Shown here piece after piece: positions 57,776 to 64,000 of a stretch of DNA of 64,000 bases. Source of the stretch: Glebionis coronaria (taxonomy: Eukaryota > Streptophyta > Magnoliopsida > Asterales > Asteraceae); the NCBI GenBank assembly GCA_025667525.1, contig CM046877.1:620076580-620140579 (forward strand), read 5' to 3'. The number at the start of each line of letters is the position of its first letter. Position 1 is the first letter of the stretch. The position numbers were made by a program, and so were the translations under genes. The notes beneath the pieces were generated by a model, which searched no databases, was not told the origin of the DNA, and saw nothing but the letters and a program-made list of their open reading frames with translations.

Positions 57776-57778
57776 AAA

Positions 57779-60700
57779 TGATTGTAGTGTTTTTAGATAA
57801 CTTGCTTTAGGAAAAACAAGCAACTAAATATGAGCGGTAAGTATCGACGAGTGATTTAGGAAAACCACAAGTAATGACCCACAATCAAATAAAAAGAGAG
57901 AAAAGATTCGTTTCCCAAGGAGGTATGGTGTTGTGAATTAACTTGTAGGTATTTGAGATTAATATTGAGAAGAATGGGGATGAGAGGATGAAAAAGACGG
58001 ATATGCTAAAATTAAACTACGACGAAAACGTAAAGCCGTGAAAAACTACCCAAATTAAAAATTTATTAAAACCAAAAACAAAATATCAAAAAGGCTAAAA
58101 ACAAGTCTTAAATAATATAAACAAAGATAAAAATCCAACAAAGATATTTTAAAACCTTTTATTAATTAAATAATTAATTTTAAATGCTAATTAAAGCCCT
58201 AAAATTAAATTTAACTAATTCAAATGTCTAAAATATGATTTTATTGAATAATCACTTAACTTATATTATTAGAAGACTAAAAAGTAATTTTCTAAAAATT
58301 AAAACCTATTAAAACTATTTTTAAAACTCTAAAAATGATTTAAACTAATTAAAAACTAATTAAACTTAAAATAATTATAAAAATAAATCTAAAAGCTTAA
58401 AAATTATTCTAAAAATGGAAAAGGTCCTAATTAATGATAAAGATTCTAAGAAAAATGAAAAAGAAAGAAAAATGAAATTTTGAAAAATTAATAATAAAAT
58501 ATTATTAAAATAATACTAAAAAATAAAAGTTTCTAAAATTTGAAATAAAAAATTTCTAAAAATCCTAAATAATATAATTAAGAGAAAAACACTAATTAGA
58601 GATTCTAAACCTTTTTTAATAATTTTATAAAAATCTTTAAAGTTTATAAAAAACCTTAAAATATAATAAAATTAAAAATAAAAGTTTATAAAACCAAAAT
58701 AAGATGTAAACCTCAAAAATATATTTTAAAACCTAAAAACTATTTTTTCTAAAAATTTAAAATCTTTTTGGTATTTTTTATTGACTTTATAAAAAACGTC
58801 TAATAATTAAATTCTAATAAATAATCTACTAAAGGGAAAAATATAAAAACTATCTTGAAAAATCTATAATGCTATAAAAGTCCTAAGAAAAATAAGAAAC
58901 GTAAAATAAGCTTAAAGAATAAGCTAGGAAAAATGAAAAATGATACGGCTTAATTAATAAGCATTAAATGAAAAACTGGTTAAGAGAAATAACTTTGCAC
59001 CCTTGGTCAGTAAAAGACCCAAGGGCGCAATGGTTATGTCTGATGTGTGTGGGAGTAGTGACGGGGGTTCGAATCTTAGCACCCCCCTTTTTATACTTTT
59101 ATTTTTTTTTTATTTTTTTTTTAAACTTTCCAAACCAACTCAGATACTAAACAAGCTTGAAATCCAATTCCACTTACCTTTTAACACTGATTTAAGCTAG
59201 GTTTCAAGATCAAAATGAATTCAGTTCTTCAAGTTTCTGAAAACAAGTGTGAGTGCACACTTTTGCATTTTTTGATGCCAAGAGGGCTTGGCAATGTGTT
59301 TATTTGGAATGCTTATGGACAAATGGGGCACCCTTGTGCTCATAGAAGCACAAGGAGTCAATGCACAAGGAGAACAAACACTTAGCACACAATAACAAGC
59401 AAATCAAAGCACTCCCTAGCTATATCAAGTTTCTGAGATGTATAAGCTAGAACAGTGGACTTTAAGCTAATTATCTAGCTCCCTAGTGACATTAAGATGT
59501 CCAAATTTTGCACAAATACTCACCAACTAGCACACAATAACCCTACAATCCTGAATTACTCTAACTCTAACAGGATTTTAAGAATTGAGCACCAAAATTA
59601 ATGAAAAATGAGCAAATTATGACACAAGCAGATTTCAACTTTACTTTTCCTTTTAAAACCCCACCAAATTACTCCTAACTTGTTCTATTCTATTCTTGAA
59701 CTAATATGCAACCTATCTTAACCCTATATAACCTGATTAACACCTTTTTAAACCATTAATCAAAGATCTTACCCTGCTTAAACCTATTGCCAAACACCCT
59801 TGTAAATTCTGAAAACCAATTTTTTCAACTCAAATCCTTATAAATCCTATTCTAACGGATTCCCTTAACATCTAGCATGCATATAACATAACATAAACAC
59901 AAATCAAGCAACTTAAACACACTTAATCAATCAATCAAGCAAAATCATGTAACAAGCACTTTTTCTGAAATTTTAAAGAGAAAAAAAGAAGAGTTACCTT
60001 AGGACCCTTACATCCAAGGGTCCTAGTGGATGTTGAATCCACCTCCAAACCAACCCGGGTTGGTGCTGAACTGAGTCAACAAGCCTTCAACCTGTTGCAA
60101 TCACAAAACAAGAAAACAACAAAAAAATACAAGCATATACTTATCAATCTGTTTTCTTTTCTTTTTCTTAAATCTTTTCCAAAAACACTCAAACTTTCAA
60201 AACACGTTTTAATAAGCTAATCTCTCTAACAAATGACACTCCTTAACATTCAAACACCCTAGAACAGATTATACCAAATACTTCCAAATTTCTCAAACCT
60301 TGAAATATTTTGAAACCTCAAAAACTTTTAACCAAATCACAAATTGGAACTCAGAATTCTTCAAGAACTATTACCAACTTTAAACTCTAATAAAAAGGAA
60401 TTAAATTGTAAAAAAACAAACACCAACTTTTATTATATTTTAAAAGGAATTACAAAGTTTACTTGAAGAAAACTGGAACAAGGGCTTCACACATTCTGTG
60501 AGCTCCTTATATAGAGACCTAAGAAGATACTAGAAAGCTAAAATTACAAAACCCTAAACTAGAAAATCTCAATAATACCCTTGGACGTTTTTGAGGTGAA
60601 TTGTTCAATTTTTGATCTTGGCCATTTGTTTTTGCTTTGAGAGTAAGCTAATAACCTTAGCCTTTGATTTGGGACACGTCATGATGCTTGGGGACTAAGG

Positions 60701-61570
60701 AATGATGTGATTGGTGGATTGGGGAATTGGGGGTGGGGACCACAAGGCGTGGGATGGGGATTGGGTGTGTGGGATTTGTTTTGGTACGTGTGAATTACTC
60801 ATGTGCAGGTTTAATTGGGTTTTACCCAAGGTTAAGTGAGGGTAAGTTCTGGGTTGTAAGAATGATGAACAGTAAGTTCTTGAATCCGAAATTGGGGGTG
60901 GTAAAGTGTTAGGCGCCTTTTTAGGATTTGAATGTTTCAGTTGGCACATTTGGTCCCTCTCTTTTGTTCTTTTTGGCATATCAAGTTTTCAAGCCCTAAA
61001 ACCCGTTTTACTTTGTAAATAACTTTCCCCACTTGACATTTTTGGCACAAGACTTTGTAAAAGGCTTATCAAGGGTTGTTTTTGACATTTTAGGATATTT
61101 CAAGGGCTGTTCTTGGACTTTGATGATCTTCAAAGGTCTTCATTGTGTCTTTCACTTCATGAGGGACCATAGTTGACAAATTTGATTTGTTGAGGGACTA
61201 ATTTTGCCATTTCTTCAAAGTTGAAGGACCTTTTTGCAATTTTGACAAACTTAAGGGACCAAACTTGTAATTATTAATATACAAAGGTTTTAAGTGTCAT
61301 TTCTTCATTCTTGGATGATCAATCTTGTTTGTCTTCAAGTCTTCAAGGGTATTTGATGAAAATTCCATGATTAGGGCCCGGTTCATTGTACGGCTTCGTT
61401 TCTCGTGTTCGTTTTTCTTTGTTTCTTGTGATCTTTTGTCTTTTTCACGATATCCATACCTAAAATACACAAGTAAACAAACACAAGCATATATATAGTA
61501 TTTTATGACATTTTTATGCATTTAAAGCCCGAAAAGAACGATGAGATCATGTATAAATGCCATCTCATCA
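57779..61570 (-). repeat. 5' LTR of element C
   Basis: This is nearly identical to 47665-51455. Its U3 edge has the hairpin GATGAGAT/ATCTCATC (61540-61547 and 61562-61569). This is the element B hairpin with one compensating base pair. Confidence 0.95.
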
Positions 61571-61575
61571 GTAGC

Positions 61576-61963
61576 GAATGAACAAAGATAAATAGTTAAA
61601 TCTGTTGATTCCAAAGAATACCAGAAACAACTATTCTAACAATTGTTTATTTACACGTATACCGATTATTAGGATGAAATTAAACAATAAACCCTAACCT
61701 GGATTTAAGTCAATTTACAAAACACTAAAAGTTTGGGTTTTTTCATTCATAACACTATAATCATACAATACACCCTAGCCCTAATTTTATAGGATAACTA
61801 AACTTGAAGAAAAAGTTAACAAATCATTCTAGAAAAATAAAATAAAGAAACTAAATAAAATGTAGAGATATAAAATAATCTTAATCAGACGATATAAGGA
61901 AACTAAATAAAAGGTAAACACATATATACTCTTCAGCAAACATAGAATAATGCTCATGCATCA
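61576..61963 (-). repeat. Element D left LTR, main part (3' LTR in sense)
   Basis: This continues 47656-47664 after removal of element C. It matches 62695-63082 with many substitutions. It ends GCATCA, next to a purine tract in the sense strand (AAAGAAGGAGAGAA, 61964-61978). Confidence 0.85.
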
Positions 61964-62026
61964 TTCTCTCCTTCTTTAAAAATACTCGACCTCAAATCTT
62001 GATTGTCTTAAAACCCAATGCATCTA

Positions 62027-62678
62027 TCATGGGTGCGACTTCTTGATAAATATTGTTTCAATCAAGATACTAACATCCATCCATTTACCTTCTTGCAACC
62101 AATTTAACTCATGAGGGTTTAAAACAATGGGTTTTGCGTTATCAACACTTAATGTAGTTTGGATCATTTTAGAGAAAAGATCATTAGCCACAACTACAAA
62201 ATATTCGATGTTTTCTTTTTCCCCACAAAATCTTCCTTCCTCAAAACCTTCTTTCTCCTTGATGACACATTGAAGTTCGGTATCATAAATTGGCTTTGAT
62301 ACATCTTCTATACCCATCACAACATCCATAGATGGCACATAATTTTCTTTCTCTTGAAAATTCTGATAATTTTCAACAAAAGGGTACTCTTCTTCCTCGG
62401 TTTCTTCATCATAAACTAGGCTGCTTCATAATCACCACAAGCGACATCATCATCATCCTCTTCAAGATCAGCAAATGGGTTTTATGATTCTCCATCTTCA
62501 GTATCCCGACCATTACGATCACCACACCTGATCATCAAGTAATTCATCTGATCAACCAATTGATCAAGGAATTGATCCATTCGCTCCTTCATTCTTGCCA
62601 TAACACGCTGCTTCAGTTCTTGTTCATACACATCATGAATTCCTACTGTTTCTTAGAGGCATCTTAATCAAGAACTTT
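62027..62678 (-). pseudogene. Element D gag fragment and short frame
   Basis: On the minus strand after the PBS, broken frames give a Gag-start-like stretch (QELKQRVMARMKERMDQF) and then an ENPFADL-type acidic segment. This pattern is known from plant gypsy Gag. An open 102-codon piece (62338-62027) begins MPSMDVVMGIEDVSKPIY and ends IFIKKSHP. I do not recognise its function. It is fused where capsid, protease and polymerase should be, so the element arose by deletion or template switching. Confidence 0.6.
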
Positions 62679-62679
62679 A

Positions 62680-62692
62680 GCTCTTGATACCA
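62680..62692 (-). other. Primer-binding site, element D
   Basis: The minus strand reads TGGTATCAAGAGC, two bases after the LTR end CATCA. It is a methionine-tRNA-type PBS. Confidence 0.8.
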
Positions 62693-62694
62693 AC

Positions 62695-63082
62695 TGATGT
62701 AGTGAAGGAACAAAGATAAATAATTGAATCTGTTGATTCCAAAGAATACCGTAATCAACTCATCTAACAATCATTGATTCACATGAATACCGATTATTAG
62801 GATGAAAATTGAACAATAAACCCTAACTTAGATTTAAGTTAATTATCAAAAGACTGTATTTTTTATTCATAACTCCGTAATCATACAATAGAGCTAGCCC
62901 TAATTTTATAGGATAACTAAAATTTAAGAAAATGTTAACAATTTATTTTAAAAAAATAAAATAAAGAAACTAAATAAAATGTAGAGATAAAAAATAATCT
63001 CCAGCAAACGATTTAAGGAAACTAAATAAAAGGTAAACAAATATATACTCTTAAGTAAACATAGAATAATGCTCTCGCATAA
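62695..63082 (-). repeat. Element D right LTR (5' LTR in sense)
   Basis: This copy begins TGATGTAG and ends GCATAA, followed by the TSD TTGGT. It differs from the left copy at many positions, so D is older than element C. Confidence 0.85.
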
Positions 63083-63209
63083 TTGGTTAAGGATAGTATT
63101 TTCAGAAAGGTTACCTCGTTGCAGTCCTTCTGTTGGGTCGCCCTTATTTCCCTAAAAAACTTTTCAGCCATCCCTCGCTCTAGATAACATACACTTGCAA
63201 TAAGATTAG
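63083..63209 (-). pseudogene. Host reading-frame remnant, upstream part
   Basis: The minus-strand frame reads ASVCYLERGMAEKFF, then REIRATQQKDCNEVTFLKI and LSLTN. It is interrupted by element D and continues in the same frame at 47650. The upstream edge is a hAT-like terminus at 63210. The protein is not recognised. The conserved frame across the insertion is the main evidence that it was coding. Confidence 0.5.
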
Positions 63210-63330
63210 CAGGGCCGGTCCTGAGGTTATTGATACCCAGGACTAGGTATTCGAATGATGCCCCTACTAGAACAAACAAACACACAATTTTGTTGTTGTT
63301 GACATTTCGAACAAACACATATCAACATAA
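63210..63330. mobile_element. Possible hAT-like element end
   Basis: CAGGGCCGGTCCTGAG at 63210 resembles CAGGGCCGG-type termini of plant hAT MITEs. No matching right end is found before the window closes, so this is a single-end call. The 63331-63690 stretch beyond it shows no gene. Confidence 0.35.
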
Positions 63331-63691
63331 GAGGGCACGATGTAATTATTAGCATGTAATATGATCCTTTTTCCTATATGGCGTGGTTATGCCTTTCATA
63401 GTTACATCAGAGTGGAGTGTTATAGGCCTCTACCATCCAATTAACGAGGTTATAAGTTTATTCTAAGTATAAGTAAAGTTTTTTAATAGTTTGTTTTACG
63501 AATATTATTTTAGAGAATATTATTTTTATGATTTTGGGTTTTGTAAATGATATTGGATAAAAGCTGACGTGATGATGAGTATAAATGGATTAGGCTTATT
63601 TATATTGCTTATTCGTAGAGCAGGTGCATTTCTTGAAGAAGGAGGCAATAAGATATTAAACAGGTTATATTTACTTCAATTCAGAAGACAA

Positions 63692-63832
63692 CTTTTTTTT
63701 AACATAAATTTTTTACAACTCACACAAGCTATCTCATAAATTCTACCTCACATGTCTCCACTGAGACTTAAACACACAACCTTTAGGTTAGAGGGCCACT
63801 CATATACCGTTGGGCCAATAGGCCTTTGGTTG
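63692..63832 (-). mobile_element. tRNA-derived SINE-like element
   Basis: On the minus strand the sequence starts with a tRNA-like head: a box-A-like TGGCCCAACGGTATATGAG and a box-B-like TTTAAGTCTC. It continues through a short body and ends in an A-rich tail (plus-strand T8 at 63694-63701). A target duplication was not found. Confidence 0.45.
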
Positions 63833-64000
63833 TACCTATAGATATAATAAAACTATTGATAGCGGGTCAAAACTAGTAATATCACCGTTTGCAAGGTTCT
63901 TTGGAGAAATCATTTGCAAAACGAAGCAAGTATGCGACGTGGTGGTGCAAGTAACGGCCTGTGTGCATGAAGAACCGCCAAATTATCAAGCAACAAAACA
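63833..64000. other. Unassigned sequence at window end
   Basis: No gene or repeat is recognised. Confidence 0.4.

Larger units (their letters stand above)
47665..61570 (-). mobile_element. Gypsy element C: young RT-less Gag-Pro LTR element, TSD GTAGC
   Basis: LTRs of 3,791 and 3,792 bp (47665-51455 and 57779-61570) differ at only about a dozen positions by eye. GTAGC at 47660-47664 and 61571-61575 is the target duplication, inside the left LTR of element D. PBS, leader, open Gag-protease frame, 3' non-coding region and PPT are all present. No RT, RNase H or integrase is encoded. The size and gag-only content fit non-autonomous plant LTR elements of the TR-GAG kind. Confidence 0.95.
47656..63082 (-). 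mobile_element. Element D: short LTR element with internal deletion, TSD TTGGT
   Basis: Without the nested element C, D is only about 1.5 kb: LTRs of about 390 bp (TGATGTAG...GCATCA, the right copy ending GCATAA) around 0.73 kb. TTGGT at 47651-47655 and 63083-63087 is the target duplication. On the minus strand a PBS, a gag start fragment, a second short frame and a purine tract are in retroelement order. Protease and polymerase are deleted. Confidence 0.88.

Overview
The window looks like a gene-poor, repeat-dominated piece of a dicot plant nuclear genome. Long terminal repeat (LTR) retrotransposons are nested in each other, with small DNA transposons and two broken host-gene pieces between them. 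The copia polyproteins resemble those common in daisy-family (Asteraceae) genomes. That placement is recognition from memory, not a search result. No RNA gene, CRISPR array or bacterial-type operon was found.

Layout. (1) 107-4694: a decayed Ty1/copia element (copia-1) with 5' LTR, PBS, gag, protease and integrase, cut off before RT. (2) 4696-20135: a second copia element (copia-2), lacking its 5' LTR and nearly all of pol. It is split by a structurally complete 12.2 kb relative (copia-3, 6318-18519; TSD AAGGG). (3) 20265-23880: a CACTA-like end, a MITE, an HpcH/HpaI aldolase pseudogene split by a 638 bp hAT element (TSD ATGATACC), and a ~650 bp direct repeat. (4) 23917-46667: Ty3/gypsy element A (minus strand, TSD TCGGG). 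Its primer-binding site is split by gypsy element B (31150-44881, plus strand, TSD GGCGC). (5) 46668-64000: remnants of a host reading frame interrupted by the small LTR element D (47656-63082, TSD TTGGT). D's own LTR is interrupted by gypsy element C (47665-61570, minus strand, TSD GTAGC).

Elements A, B and C carry LTRs, a tRNA-Asp-type PBS, a polypurine tract and one Gag-protease reading frame, but no RT, RNase H or integrase. They should depend on enzymes from other elements. C has an open Gag-Pro frame (~1,104 codons) and nearly identical LTRs, so it is the youngest. By-eye LTR divergence ranks C (well under 1%), then B (~2%), then A (~3%), which agrees with the nesting order.

The most interesting signals are in the non-coding parts. 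B and C LTRs hold a run of RNA hairpins at matching positions whose stems differ in sequence but keep pairing, one with an identical GGATGT loop. Other hairpins next to the polypurine tracts show compensatory changes. Arrays of ATTCCGA (or ATTGCGA) lie in the transcribed leaders of both copia and gypsy elements. The three gypsy Gag-Pro proteins end in a hydrophobic segment and an IFDP motif where RT would be expected.
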